From Microbispora siamensis (GTDB lineage: Bacteria > Actinomycetota > Actinomycetes > Streptosporangiales > Streptosporangiaceae): a DNA stretch of 64,000 nucleotides. The stretch is taken from assembly GCF_016863095.1 (NCBI RefSeq), contig NZ_BOOF01000009.1, positions 124,001-188,000 on the forward strand, read 5' to 3'. The position numbers were made by a program, and so were the translations under genes. Below are positions 1 through 10,583 of the stretch, piece after piece (within the stretch, counting starts at the first letter, position 1; every line of letters begins with the position of its first letter). Below the pieces are notes generated by a model. The model did not search any database. It was not told the DNA's origin and worked only from the letters and a program-made list of their open reading frames with translations.

Positions 1-1040
1 CCGTTTCCGGGGACCGTCCCGGTGCCGTCGTGGTTGCTCGTCGTCACCCAGAGCCAGCCGTCCGGACCGAGGGCCACGGTGCGCAGCCGTCCGTACTTCC
101 CCTGGAGCTCGGCTACCGGGGTGCCCACCGTGCCGCTCGCGGCCGGCACCGCCCACACCCGCGTCCCGCGCAGGGCCGCGGCGAAGAGCGTGCCGTTGGC
201 GTAAGCGAGGCCGCTGGGCGACGCGTCGGCCGGGCGCCAGGTCACGAGCGGGTCGCGCCAGCGGGTGTCGCCGCATACGCCCTGGCAGGCCGGCCAGCCG
301 TAGTTGCCGCGCGGGACGATGTAGTTGAGTTCGTCCCAGGCGTCCTCGCCGAACTCCGTGGCGTACAGCCGGCCGGCCGTGTCCCAGGCGAGTCCCTGCA
401 CGTTGCGGTGGCCGTAGCTGTAGACCGGCAGGCCGGGAAACGGGTTGTCCGGAGGGACCGTGCCGTCGGGCCTGATGCGCAGGATCTTGCCGGCCAGGCT
501 GCCCGGGTTCTGCGCGTTCTCGCGGACTCCGGCGTCGCCGGTGGCGACGTACAGCATGCCGTCGGGGCCGAACGCGATCCGCCCGCCGTTGCCGGACTGG
601 GCGCGGGGAATGCCGCTGAGGACGACCTGCTGCACGTCGGGGTAGTTCCACCGGAACCGGACCACGCGGTTGTCGGAGGCGGTGGTGAAGTAGACGTAGA
701 CGAACTGGTCCTGCACGAAGGTGGGGGACAGGGCGATGCCGAGCAGGCCGCCGTCGCCCGTCGCCGACACGTTCCTGATGGTGGTCACCCGCGCGGGCGT
801 GTATCCCGGGGACACCCGCATGATGTTCGCCGTGCCGCGTTCGGTCACGAGGGCGGTGCCGTCGGGCAGGAAGGCCATCCCCCAGGGGGTCAGCAGCCCC
901 GTCACGGCGACCTGTGCCCGGGTGAAGTCGAACCCGCCGGTGGCCGCTCCCGCGGGGGCCGGCCGGGTCACGACGAGCGCCGCGACGGCGGTCACGGCGC
1001 AGAGGACGGTCGCGAGTGCCGCGGACAGGCGCTTGGGCAT
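1..1040 (-). CDS. PQQ-dependent sugar dehydrogenase (partial at window edge), copy A
   Basis: A secreted soluble aldose/sorbosone dehydrogenase-like beta-propeller of the GSDH/YliI family, which oxidises sugars with PQQ as cofactor. The start is the ATG ending at 1040, followed by a signal peptide (MPKRL, a hydrophobic stretch, then an Ala-rich cleavage region near residue 33). Typical family strings are seen: PWGMAFLPDG, GDGGLLGIALSP, NGGRIAFGPDG, YSYGHRNVQGLAWD and GNYGWP. Only about the last ten to twenty residues lie beyond base 1. It lies head-to-tail with a close paralogue at 1181-2254. Family call is firm; the actual substrate is unknown. Confidence 0.88.
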   Translation of the reverse strand, partial: MPKRLSAALATVLCAVTAVAALVVTRPAPAGAATGGFDFTRAQVAVTGLLTPWGMAFLPDGTALVTERGTANIMRVSPGYTPARVTTIRNVSATGDGGLLGIALSPTFVQDQFVYVYFTTASDNRVVRFRWNYPDVQQVVLSGIPRAQSGNGGRIAFGPDGMLYVATGDAGVRENAQNPGSLAGKILRIRPDGTVPPDNPFPGLPVYSYGHRNVQGLAWDTAGRLYATEFGEDAWDELNYIVPRGNYGWPACQGVCGDTRWRDPLVTWRPADASPSGLAYANGTLFAAALRGTRVWAVPAASGTVGTPVAELQGKYGRLRTVALGPDGWLWVTTSNHDGTGTVPGN

Positions 1041-1180
1041 CACACGCTCCCGGGAGGGGACGGGCTACCGGCTCGTCACCCATCGAAAGCGTCCGCCACG
1101 GCCGAGGCAATCGACCGGATACCCTTCCGGCGGCCTGCGCGTTCGTCCGCCGGTGAGGAAACTTTCAGACCCCGCGACGG

Positions 1181-2254
1181 TCAGCGGGCCGCGGGCGGGA
1201 CGCGGATGATCCGGTCGTCGTCGGCGGCCGGGGTCCCTCTGCCGTCGCGGTTGCTCGTCGCCACCCAGAGCGAGCAGTCGGGCCCGACGGCCACGGTGCG
1301 CAGCCGACCGTACGTTCCCTGGAACTCGGCCACCGGGGTGCCCGCCGTGCCGCCGCTGATCGGCACCGTCCACAGCCGCGTCCCGCGCAGGGCCGCGGCG
1401 AAGAGCGTGCCCTTGCCGTACGCGAGCCCGCTGGGCGACGCCTCGGCGGGGCTCCAGGTCACGAGGGGATCGGTGAAGCGCGGGTCGGAGCACACGCCCT
1501 CGCAGATCGGCCAGCCGTAGTTGCGGCCGGGGAGGATGCGGTTGAGCTCGTCCCAGGTGTTCTGGCCGAACTCCGTCGCGTACATCCGGCCGCTCTCGTC
1601 CCAGGCCAGCCCCTGCACGTTGCGATGGCCGTAGCTGTAGACCGGCGAGCCGGCGAACGGGTTGTCCACGGGCACCGTGCCGTCGGGCCTGACGCGCAGG
1701 ATCTTGCCGCCCAGGCTGTTCAGGTTCTGGGCGTTGGCCGAGTTCCCGGCGTCGCCGGTGCCCACGTACAGCCTTCCGTCCGGGCCGAACGCGATCCGCC
1801 CGCCGTTGTGGGTCGAGGCGCGGGGGATGCCGGTGAGGATCGGCTGCTGCGTCTGGGGCGAGCTCAGCCGGAACCGGACCACCCGGTTGTCGGAGGCGCT
1901 CGTGTAGTACGCGTAGACCCACTGATCCAGGGCGTAGACCGGGGAGACCGCGATGCCGAGCAGGCCACCCTCGCCCCCGGGCGACACGTTCGGGACCGTG
2001 GCCACTTTCACGGGCGCGGATCCGGGGCGCACCCGCATGATGTCCGCCGTGTCGCGCTGGGAGACGAGGGCGCTGCCGTCGGGGAGGAAGGCCATCCCCC
2101 AGGGCGCCCGCAGCCCCGTGGCGACGACCTGCGGGTGGGCGAAGTCGTATCCGCTGGTGGCCGCGTTCGCGGGGGCCGGCCGGGCCGAGACGAGAGTGGC
2201 GGCGGCCACCGCGCTGAGCGCGGTCGCGAGCGCCACGACGAGACGCTTGGGCAT
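1181..2254 (-). CDS. PQQ-dependent sugar dehydrogenase, copy B
   Basis: Full-length (357 aa) paralogue of the neighbouring copy A. The chosen ATG at 2254 sits behind a GGGAG ribosome binding site; a GTG one codon upstream (2257) is the alternative. The signal peptide MPKRLVVALATALSAVAAATL shares its first residues with copy A. The propeller strings PWGMAFLPDG, GEGGLLGIAVSP, NGGRIAFGPDG and YSYGHRNVQGLAWD are present. The two copies are transcribed in the same direction with a 140-bp gap, so this is a local duplication. The protein probably acts outside the membrane as a sugar oxidase; the substrate cannot be read from the sequence. Confidence 0.9.
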   Translation of the reverse strand: MPKRLVVALATALSAVAAATLVSARPAPANAATSGYDFAHPQVVATGLRAPWGMAFLPDGSALVSQRDTADIMRVRPGSAPVKVATVPNVSPGGEGGLLGIAVSPVYALDQWVYAYYTSASDNRVVRFRLSSPQTQQPILTGIPRASTHNGGRIAFGPDGRLYVGTGDAGNSANAQNLNSLGGKILRVRPDGTVPVDNPFAGSPVYSYGHRNVQGLAWDESGRMYATEFGQNTWDELNRILPGRNYGWPICEGVCSDPRFTDPLVTWSPAEASPSGLAYGKGTLFAAALRGTRLWTVPISGGTAGTPVAEFQGTYGRLRTVAVGPDCSLWVATSNRDGRGTPAADDDRIIRVPPAAR

Positions 2255-2436
2255 CACATGCTCCCGGGCGGGACGGCGGCTTCCGACGCACGAAGGTACA
2301 ACGCGTCACCCCTGGAATCCGGGCGCCGCGCCGGTGCCGCCATCGGGAAGACGCCGTCGACCGATCCCCGGTGAGCTGGGTGTCCGCAGGTGCGCGGCCC
2401 GCTCGCAGGAAGGCCCACGACCGTCTGGTGGGCCGG

Positions 2437-2745
2437 TCAGCGGGGGCGGCGGGTCACCGCGTACACGATGAGGGCGAGGCCCGCGAGGATCTGGCCGCCC
2501 AGGATGAGGCGGTTGAGATCCAGGGCCGGCCGCCAGCGCACGTCGCCGTCCTTGATGACGAACATCCCGACCGGCCTGTTGACGACGCCGCCGCCTCCTC
2601 CGGGGATCTCGCCGCCCTTCTCCGGGCTGCGGCCGAAACCGCCCCCCGCGCGTACCGCCGCCACGGGGACGAAGGTCACCCCGTCCTTCTCGTACGGCTC
2701 GCCGAAGACGCGCTGGCCGGTCAGCTTCTTGAGCAGTGGTTGCAT
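2437..2745 (-). CDS. GerW/YtfJ-family sporulation-associated protein
   Basis: A 102-aa protein with the GerW (YtfJ) pattern: a short N-terminal helix, a VFGEPYEKDGVTFVPVAAV beta segment, a glycine-rich turn (GGGFGRSPEKGGEIPGGGGG), the FVIKDGDVRWRPALDLNRLI strand-helix, and one C-terminal membrane helix (about residues 80-97) ending in Arg-Pro-Arg. In Bacillus YtfJ is linked to spore germination; actinobacterial homologues have no assigned role. It is monocistronic and divergent from the acetyltransferase at 2799. Confidence 0.75.
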   Translation of the reverse strand: MQPLLKKLTGQRVFGEPYEKDGVTFVPVAAVRAGGGFGRSPEKGGEIPGGGGGVVNRPVGMFVIKDGDVRWRPALDLNRLILGGQILAGLALIVYAVTRRPR

Positions 2746-2798
2746 GTCGCCAATTCTCCGGCAAGCCGCTCACAAGTCGGGATGCGTACAACAGGGGC

Positions 2799-5146
<2,348 letters not shown>

Positions 5147-5162
5147 GCGCCCGTCCGAGTGC

Positions 5163-6560
5163 TCATCGGCTGTCCCGGCGGGTGCGCAGGAGGGGCAGCG
5201 CGCACCCGCCCGCGGCGAGCGACACCGCGGCCAGCCACAGCGACGTCACCGTGGCGGCGTGCGCGGACGGGGCGAGGCTGAGGAACAGCGTGCCGAAGAC
5301 GGCCACGCCGACGACCTGGCCGAGCTGGAGCATCATCGCCAGCAGGCCGCTGGCGTCGGCCGCGTCGGCGGGCGCGACCCGGGCCAGCGCCACCGCCATG
5401 AGCGGGCTGAACGTGCCCGCCATGCCGGCCCCGATGGCCGCGAAGCTGATCTCCAGCAGCGGCTCGCCGTGGCCGCCGCCCGCCAGCGCCGCCGCCAGGG
5501 CCAGCTCGCCCGCGGCGGTGACGACGGCGGCCGCGACGATCGTCGGCCGGTGCAGGCGGGCCGGCAGCCGCTTCCAGTTGAGGCTGGTGAGCCCGAACGC
5601 GGCGGCCGCGGGGATGAACAGGCAGCCCGCCCGCAGGGCGCTGTCGCCGAGGCCGCCCTGCAGGTGGAGGGCCATGGCGAACAACCAGCCGCCGTACGCC
5701 GCCATGACGAGGAAGATGCCCGACGCGGCGGCGGCCACCCCGGGGGCGCGCAGCAGGCGGCCGGGGACCAGCGGGTGCGCCGCCCGCCGCTCCACGAGCA
5801 GGAACGCGCAGAACGCGAGAACCGACAGGCCCATCGCGACCCACCCCCACAGCGGCCAGTCCTCCTCGTGGCCGAGCACGAGCGGCACGACCAGCAGGCA
5901 GACGGCGAGCGACAGGGTGACCAGGCCGGGCACGTCGAGCCCCTGCTCACGCCGCACGTGCACGGCGGGCAGCGTCCGGGCGCCGACGGCCAGCAGCGCG
6001 AGGCCGATCGGCACGTTGACCAGGAAGACCGGCCGCCAGGCCGTGCCGAACAGGTCGGCGGTCACCAGCAGCCCGCCGAGCACCTGCCCGACGACCGCGC
6101 CGGCCGAGATGACCGTGGCGTAGACGCCGAGCGCCCGCCCCCGCGAGGCGCCGTCGAACGTTACCTGGATCAGGCTGAGCACCTGGGGCACCATCAGGGC
6201 GGCTCCCGCGCCCTGCACCAGCCGGAAGGCGATCAGCACGCCGGCCGAGGGGGCGAGCCCGCACATCAGCGACGCGGCCGTGAACACCACGAGCCCGGTG
6301 AGGAACAGCCGCCGGTAGCCGAGCAGCCCTCCGAGGCGTGCCCCGGTGATCAGCAGCATGGCGTACGCCACGGTGTATCCAGAGATGACGAGTTGCAGCC
6401 CGGAGCCGGTGGCCCCGAGGTCGGTGCGCATCGTGGGCGCGGCGACGTTGACGATGGTGGCGTCGAGGATGGCCATGAACTGCCCCGCCAGGATGACGGT
6501 GAGCAGCACAGCCGGTGAGGTTCGCCGCGCGGCCGGCGCGCGGGTGGTGACAGTGGTCAT
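5163..6560 (-). CDS. MFS transporter, DHA2 (EmrB/QacA) drug-exporter family
   Basis: A 465-aa membrane protein with about 14 hydrophobic segments. The N-terminal signature is AGQFMAILDATIVNVAAPTM, followed by YTVAYAMLLITGARLGGLLGYRR, the MFS loop 2-3 motif; this is typical of proton-driven drug exporters. ATG 6560 is the most sensible start although no good ribosome binding site is visible. The same frame stays open far upstream across the XRE gene, but that part has no homology. It is divergent from the XRE regulator at 6663, a common regulator/exporter pairing. Confidence 0.9.
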   Translation of the reverse strand: MTTVTTRAPAARRTSPAVLLTVILAGQFMAILDATIVNVAAPTMRTDLGATGSGLQLVISGYTVAYAMLLITGARLGGLLGYRRLFLTGLVVFTAASLMCGLAPSAGVLIAFRLVQGAGAALMVPQVLSLIQVTFDGASRGRALGVYATVISAGAVVGQVLGGLLVTADLFGTAWRPVFLVNVPIGLALLAVGARTLPAVHVRREQGLDVPGLVTLSLAVCLLVVPLVLGHEEDWPLWGWVAMGLSVLAFCAFLLVERRAAHPLVPGRLLRAPGVAAAASGIFLVMAAYGGWLFAMALHLQGGLGDSALRAGCLFIPAAAAFGLTSLNWKRLPARLHRPTIVAAAVVTAAGELALAAALAGGGHGEPLLEISFAAIGAGMAGTFSPLMAVALARVAPADAADASGLLAMMLQLGQVVGVAVFGTLFLSLAPSAHAATVTSLWLAAVSLAAGGCALPLLRTRRDSR

Positions 6561-6582
6561 GGCGGCAACGATGCGGCCGCCG

Positions 6583-6619
6583 CGATACCGGTAACGAGAG
6601 CCTGCCGATACTGGTACTG
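6583..6619. promoter_or_regulatory. Two direct operator-like repeats between the MFS and XRE genes
   Basis: CGATACCGGTAACG (6583-6596) and CGATACTGGTACTG (6606-6619) lie 23 bp apart in the 102-bp divergent spacer. The first contains the perfect palindrome TACCGGTA. The regular spacing, about two helical turns, suggests binding of the adjacent XRE regulator to control both genes. Binding is an inference. Confidence 0.5.
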
Positions 6620-6662
6620 ACACCACCTGGCAACGCGGTCGCGCACCCGGCACGATGGGGAG

Positions 6663-7547
6663 GTGACGGGGATTCGCACCAGGAACACCAGGCGTGAGGA
6701 GCTCGCGGCCTTCCTGCGCAGCAGGCGCGAGCGGATTCGGCCCGAGGACGTCGGCCTGCCGCCCGGCCTGCGCCGCCGTACGCCGGGCCTGCGGCGGGAG
6801 GAGGTCGCCCAGCTCGCGGGCGTGGGCGTGACCTGGTACACCTGGCTGGAACAGGGCCGCCCCATCAACGCGTCGGTGCAGGTGCTCGACGCCATCGCCC
6901 GTACGCTGCGGCTGGACGCGGCCGAACGGGAGCACCTCTACCGGCTGGCGGACCTGCCGGAGATCGCCGATCCGGCAGGAGACGGGGACGGCCTCGACGC
7001 CGAGGTGCACACCATCCTGCGCCAGCTCGACCCCCTGCCCGCGTGTGTCTACAACGGGCGCTACGACCTGCTCGCCTGGAACGCCGCGTACGGCACGATC
7101 TTCGCGTCCGTGGTCGGCCGGCCGCGGCTCGAGCGCAACGTCCTGTGGCGGGTGTTCACCATGCCGGACTGCTGCTGCCCGCTCGTCAACAAGGACGAGG
7201 AGCTCCCGCAGATGGTCGCCACGCTGCGGGCGGCCTTCGGCAGGCACGTGGGGGAGCCGGCGTGGACGGGCTTCGTCACCCGGCTGTCGGCGGCCAGCCC
7301 GGACTTCGCCCGCATGTGGGCGATGCACGAGGTGGCCAGGCCGGGCGTCCGGATGAAGCTGTTCAAGCACTCGTCGGTGGGGCTGATCCGCCTGACGTCC
7401 ACCAGCATGGCGCTGGCGGCGCCGCCGGAGACCCGCATCGTGGTCTACACGCCGATGGACGACGAGAGCCGGCGGCGGCTCGAATGGCTGACGGTCCATC
7501 CGGAGGTCGCCCACTGCCCGCTGCATGGGGAGCCCGTCCACGGGTAA
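6663..7547 (+). CDS. XRE-family regulator with MmyB-like ligand domain
   Basis: A 294-aa protein. Residues 10-85 form the helix-turn-helix (LAAFLRSRRERI, RRTPGLRREEVAQLAGVGVTWYTWLEQGR, LDAIARTLRL). The rest matches the MmyB-like PAS-type ligand domain (LAWNAAYGTIF, NVLWRVFTMP, FKHSSVGLIRL). The GTG at 6663 follows GGGGAG at very short spacing. Members usually repress or activate a neighbouring exporter or oxidoreductase gene, here the divergent MFS gene. The ligand is unknown. Confidence 0.9.
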   Translation: MTGIRTRNTRREELAAFLRSRRERIRPEDVGLPPGLRRRTPGLRREEVAQLAGVGVTWYTWLEQGRPINASVQVLDAIARTLRLDAAEREHLYRLADLPEIADPAGDGDGLDAEVHTILRQLDPLPACVYNGRYDLLAWNAAYGTIFASVVGRPRLERNVLWRVFTMPDCCCPLVNKDEELPQMVATLRAAFGRHVGEPAWTGFVTRLSAASPDFARMWAMHEVARPGVRMKLFKHSSVGLIRLTSTSMALAAPPETRIVVYTPMDDESRRRLEWLTVHPEVAHCPLHGEPVHG

Positions 7548-7557
7548 AGCCGCAGTC

Positions 7558-7929
7558 ATGGCCTGTCGTATCAGCGAACTCGTCGTCGACTGCCACGACC
7601 CCGAGCGGCTCGCCGCCTTCTGGTGCGAGGTGCTGGGCTTCGAGGTGATCGAGCGCAAGGACGGCTGGGTGGAGATCGGCCCGCCCGGCACCGGCTTCGG
7701 CGGTCTCCAGCCGACGCTCATCTTCGAGCCGGTGCCCGAGCCCAAGCGGGGCAAGCTGCGCCTGCACATCGACGTCAACCCCACCGACCGCGACCAGGAG
7801 GCCGAGCTGGAGCGCCTGCTGAAGCTCGGCGCCGTGCCGGCCGACGTGGGCCAGACCGGCGAGGAGAGCTGGCACGTGCTCGCCGACCCGGAGGGCAACG
7901 AGTTCTGCCTGCTGCGCCGCCGCCTGTGA
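7558..7929 (+). CDS. VOC/glyoxalase-like domain protein
   Basis: A 123-aa single-domain VOC protein: SELVVDCHDPERLAAFWCEVLGFEV at the N-terminus, LRLHIDVNPTDRD in the middle and WHVLADPEGNEFCLL at the C-terminus, the standard glyoxalase/bleomycin-resistance-like ending. Metal-ligand positions (His 77 region, Glu near the end) look retained. ATG 7558 lies 10 bases after the XRE stop, so the two may be cotranscribed. No specific substrate can be assigned. Confidence 0.82.
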   Translation: MACRISELVVDCHDPERLAAFWCEVLGFEVIERKDGWVEIGPPGTGFGGLQPTLIFEPVPEPKRGKLRLHIDVNPTDRDQEAELERLLKLGAVPADVGQTGEESWHVLADPEGNEFCLLRRRL

Positions 7930-7963
7930 GCCTCGCACGGGCCGATGCGGTAGCGTCCGGAGG

Positions 7964-8326
7964 GTGGCGAGGATCTTCACGGTCGACGAGGCCAGGTCGC
8001 TGATGCCGGCGGTGCTCGAGCACGCCCGCGCGTTCGTCGTCGTACGCGCCGACCTGGCCGAGCTCACCCACGACCTGCGGCACGCGGGCGCCTCACCCCT
8101 CGGCGGCCTGCCGGAGGCCAAGGGCCTGGAGGCGCGGATGGACGAGATCCTGAGCTGGTTCGACGCCGAGGACATCGAGATCAAGGGCGTCGCGCCGCTG
8201 CTCGTCGACTTCCCCGCCGTGCTCGGCGAGGTGTCCGTACGGCTGTGCTGGCTGGAGGGGGAGACCGCCCTCGGCTGGTATCACCGCAGCGACCTCGGCT
8301 TCCCCGGCCGCCGCCCGCTTCCTTAG
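7964..8326 (+). CDS. DUF2203 family protein
   Basis: A 120-aa cytoplasmic protein with the DUF2203 outline: FTVDEARSLMPAVLEHA at the start, a helical middle part ending in LEARMDEILSWFDAEDIEIKG, then PLLVDFPAVLGEVSVRLCWLEGE and a terminal WYHRSDLGFPGR. GTG 7964 follows GGAGG at good spacing. The family is conserved in actinobacteria and deinococci without a known role. Confidence 0.8.
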   Translation: MARIFTVDEARSLMPAVLEHARAFVVVRADLAELTHDLRHAGASPLGGLPEAKGLEARMDEILSWFDAEDIEIKGVAPLLVDFPAVLGEVSVRLCWLEGETALGWYHRSDLGFPGRRPLP

Positions 8327-8450
8327 CTTCGCGGCCACCGCCGCTGGGCCTGACCTCGGCCGCGCCGATCGCGCTTTCGCCGGGGCGGGTGCGGCGGGAT
8401 CATGAGCCGGTGTCGCGGAACTCCCTGGATCGGGCCCGCCGGCAGCGCGC

Positions 8451-9326
8451 TCAGTCCGACAGGTCGTCGAAGCCGTCGAAACCGCCGAAGGCGGCGCCGT
8501 ACCGCACGCACACCATGCGGGCCACGGACTCGTGCGCGCCGAGGGGCTCGGCGCACCCGGCGCCGATCGACTCGGCGGCCGTCGTGATCCGCTCGCGGTC
8601 GGTCTCGGGGCCGATGACGTACGGCACCATGGCCAGCCGGTTGGCGCCGATGTTGCGCAGGCGCTCGGCGGCGTCGCGCACGCTCGGCTGGCCGTCCAGC
8701 GCGGCGGGGACGACGGGGAGCGTCAGACGGGCGGCCAGCAGGACGGCCGTCGCGTCGGCGCCGCGGGCGGCCTCGTCGCCTCCGGCGGTCGCGACGATGA
8801 TCCCGTCGACCGGGGACGAGACGTTGAACAGGCGCATCCGGTCGGCGCGGGCCAGGCCCGCCTCGGCCAGGCGCACGTGCAGGGCCTCGGCCAGCAGCGG
8901 ATGCGGGCCGAGCGGCTCGGTGATCCGCACCGTGGCCTCGCTCTGCGTCACGGCGTCCCGTACGGCGCGCAGCACGCGCGGATGGGGCCCGGTGACGAGC
9001 GGGACGACCACCGCGGACGGCCCGTCCGGGGGCCGCTGCGCGGCGATGGAGGCGAACTCCTTGGTGAGGTCGGCGCCGCCGTCGGCCAGGGAGACGATGC
9101 GAAGGTCGATCTGCGGGTTGTCGATCTTGACGATGGAGGCGACCTCCACGGCCACGTCCCCGCTCGGGCCCACCGGGTCTCCGGCCTTGCCCGGCACCGC
9201 CAGGACCAGGGCGGGCGCGTCCGGCGGCAGGTCGGCGGGGAGCGGCCGTCGGTGGCGGCCGGTTCCGGGCCGAGGAGAGCGCTCTCTGGTGGGGAGCTTC
9301 GGCGGGTCCTCGTGACCTTCGTTCAC
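8451..9326 (-). CDS. Sirohydrochlorin/CbiX-type chelatase-like protein
   Basis: A 291-aa protein with two repeated CbiX/SirB-like halves: VVVPLVTGPHPRVLRAVRDAV with ITEPLGPHPLLAEALHVRLAEAGL (about 95-150), then VVPAALDGQPSVRDAAERLRNIGANRLAMVPYVIGPE. The pattern of metal-insertion enzymes is present, but few of the usual histidines remain, so true chelatase activity is doubtful. The first 40 residues are charged and low complexity. The start is the GTG at 9326. It stands alone, divergent from the LacI gene. Confidence 0.65.
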   Translation of the reverse strand: MNEGHEDPPKLPTRERSPRPGTGRHRRPLPADLPPDAPALVLAVPGKAGDPVGPSGDVAVEVASIVKIDNPQIDLRIVSLADGGADLTKEFASIAAQRPPDGPSAVVVPLVTGPHPRVLRAVRDAVTQSEATVRITEPLGPHPLLAEALHVRLAEAGLARADRMRLFNVSSPVDGIIVATAGGDEAARGADATAVLLAARLTLPVVPAALDGQPSVRDAAERLRNIGANRLAMVPYVIGPETDRERITTAAESIGAGCAEPLGAHESVARMVCVRYGAAFGGFDGFDDLSD

Positions 9327-9464
9327 ATCGGCGGATTCTAGGGCGAATCTGGTCGAAGAGCAGAACCAACGCGCGGCTTGTTGCGGCTTGGTGATCTAGG
9401 CGGTTTACATGTTCGTTACTTGACGCTCCCCAAGGGACCCGGTTTGATATGGACTCATCCGGCC

Positions 9465-9511
9465 GTAAACGTTTACAGACCGCTCTGCGTTACCGGCTGG
9501 TAAACGATTAC
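9465..9511. promoter_or_regulatory. Two LacI-type operators upstream of the sugar/ribosyl operon
   Basis: GTAAACGTTTAC (9465-9476, perfect palindrome) and GTAAACGATTAC (9500-9511) have centres 35 bp apart, just before the LacI-family gene. The central CG step and the spacing match operators of LacI-family sugar repressors. They predict autoregulation and sugar-responsive control of the whole operon downstream. Confidence 0.75.
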
Positions 9512-9533
9512 AGGACATTCTCTTCCAAGTGAG

Positions 9534-10583
9534 GTGCCGTTGACCGAGGGTCCCACGATCACCACGATCGCGCAACGCGCCGGTGTGTCGATCGCCTCGG
9601 TGTCACGGGTGCTCAACGGGCTGCCGACACGCGAGGACACTGTGCGGCGCGTCATGCGCGCGGCCGACGAACTCGGCTACGTCCCCAACTCGGTCGCCCG
9701 CTCGCTCCGCAACCGCCGCACCGACCAGGTCGCCTTCGCGATGGCCGACATCGGCAACCCGGTCTACGTGGCGATGGTGCGCGAGATCCAGCCGGTGCTG
9801 AAGGAGGCCGGCTACCGGCTCCTGATCCACTCCACGGACGGCGACGCCGAGGACGAGCTCGGCGTGCTGCGCGGACTGCGCGAGCGTTACGTGGACGGCC
9901 TGATCATCAGCCCGCTGCGCGGCGTCACCGAGGAGCACATCGAGGCCATCGTCGCCGCGCGCGCTCCCGTCGTCGTCATCGGCTCGTTGCCGGAGGACAT
10001 GCCGGAGGGCGCGCTGGTGGACAACGTGCGGACCGACTCCAGGACCGGCGTCCGGCTCGCGCTGGACCACCTGCACGCCATCGGCAGGCGGCGCATCGGC
10101 TTCCTCAACGGCCCGCTCGACACCGTTCCCGGCGCCGCGCGCGCCGCCGCCTACCGGGAGGCCCTGGAGGCGCTGGGCCTGCCGTACGACGAGGACCTCG
10201 TCGAGGTGGGCGACTTCTACCGCGAGAGCGGCGCGCACGCCGCGCGGGCGCTGCTGTCGCGCGTGCCCGGCGTGGACGCGCTGATGTGCGCCAACGACCT
10301 CATCGCGCTCGGCGCGCTCGACGTGCTGCGCGAGCAGGGCAGGGACGTCCCCGGCGACGTGGCGGTGGTCGGCATGGACGACACCGAGCTCGCCTCGGTG
10401 GCCTGGCCGACGCTGACCAGCGTCTCGCTCGGTTCGGCCGAGCGCGGCAGGGCGGCGGCCGGGCTGCTGCTCGACCGGCTGCAGAACGGTCCGCGCGAGC
10501 CGCGGGTGGTGGTCGTGCGGCCGAGCCTCACCATCCGCGGCTCGACCACTCTTCCCGGGACATCGCCGGGAGGTGCCCGATGA
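9534..10583 (+). CDS. LacI-family transcriptional regulator
   Basis: A 349-aa repressor. The helix-turn-helix and hinge are at residues 5-60 (TIAQRAGVSIASVSRVLNG, ELGYVPNSVARSLRNRRT), and the periplasmic-binding-like sensor domain runs to the end (VDGLIISPL, RIGFLNGPLDTVPGAARAA, DALMCANDLIALGALDVL, VAVVGMDDTELASVAWPTLT). GTG 9534 is given; TTG 9540 is a strong alternative because GAGG ends five bases before it. Its stop overlaps the ATG of the first permease, so regulator and transporter are translated from one message. Confidence 0.92.
   Translation: MPLTEGPTITTIAQRAGVSIASVSRVLNGLPTREDTVRRVMRAADELGYVPNSVARSLRNRRTDQVAFAMADIGNPVYVAMVREIQPVLKEAGYRLLIHSTDGDAEDELGVLRGLRERYVDGLIISPLRGVTEEHIEAIVAARAPVVVIGSLPEDMPEGALVDNVRTDSRTGVRLALDHLHAIGRRRIGFLNGPLDTVPGAARAAAYREALEALGLPYDEDLVEVGDFYRESGAHAARALLSRVPGVDALMCANDLIALGALDVLREQGRDVPGDVAVVGMDDTELASVAWPTLTSVSLGSAERGRAAAGLLLDRLQNGPREPRVVVVRPSLTIRGSTTLPGTSPGGAR

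Noticed and set aside
5163-7898. A single 911-codon frame extending the MFS gene upstream.
   Set aside because: The upstream part crosses the XRE and VOC genes in antisense with no MFS-like features; the transporter starts at 6560.
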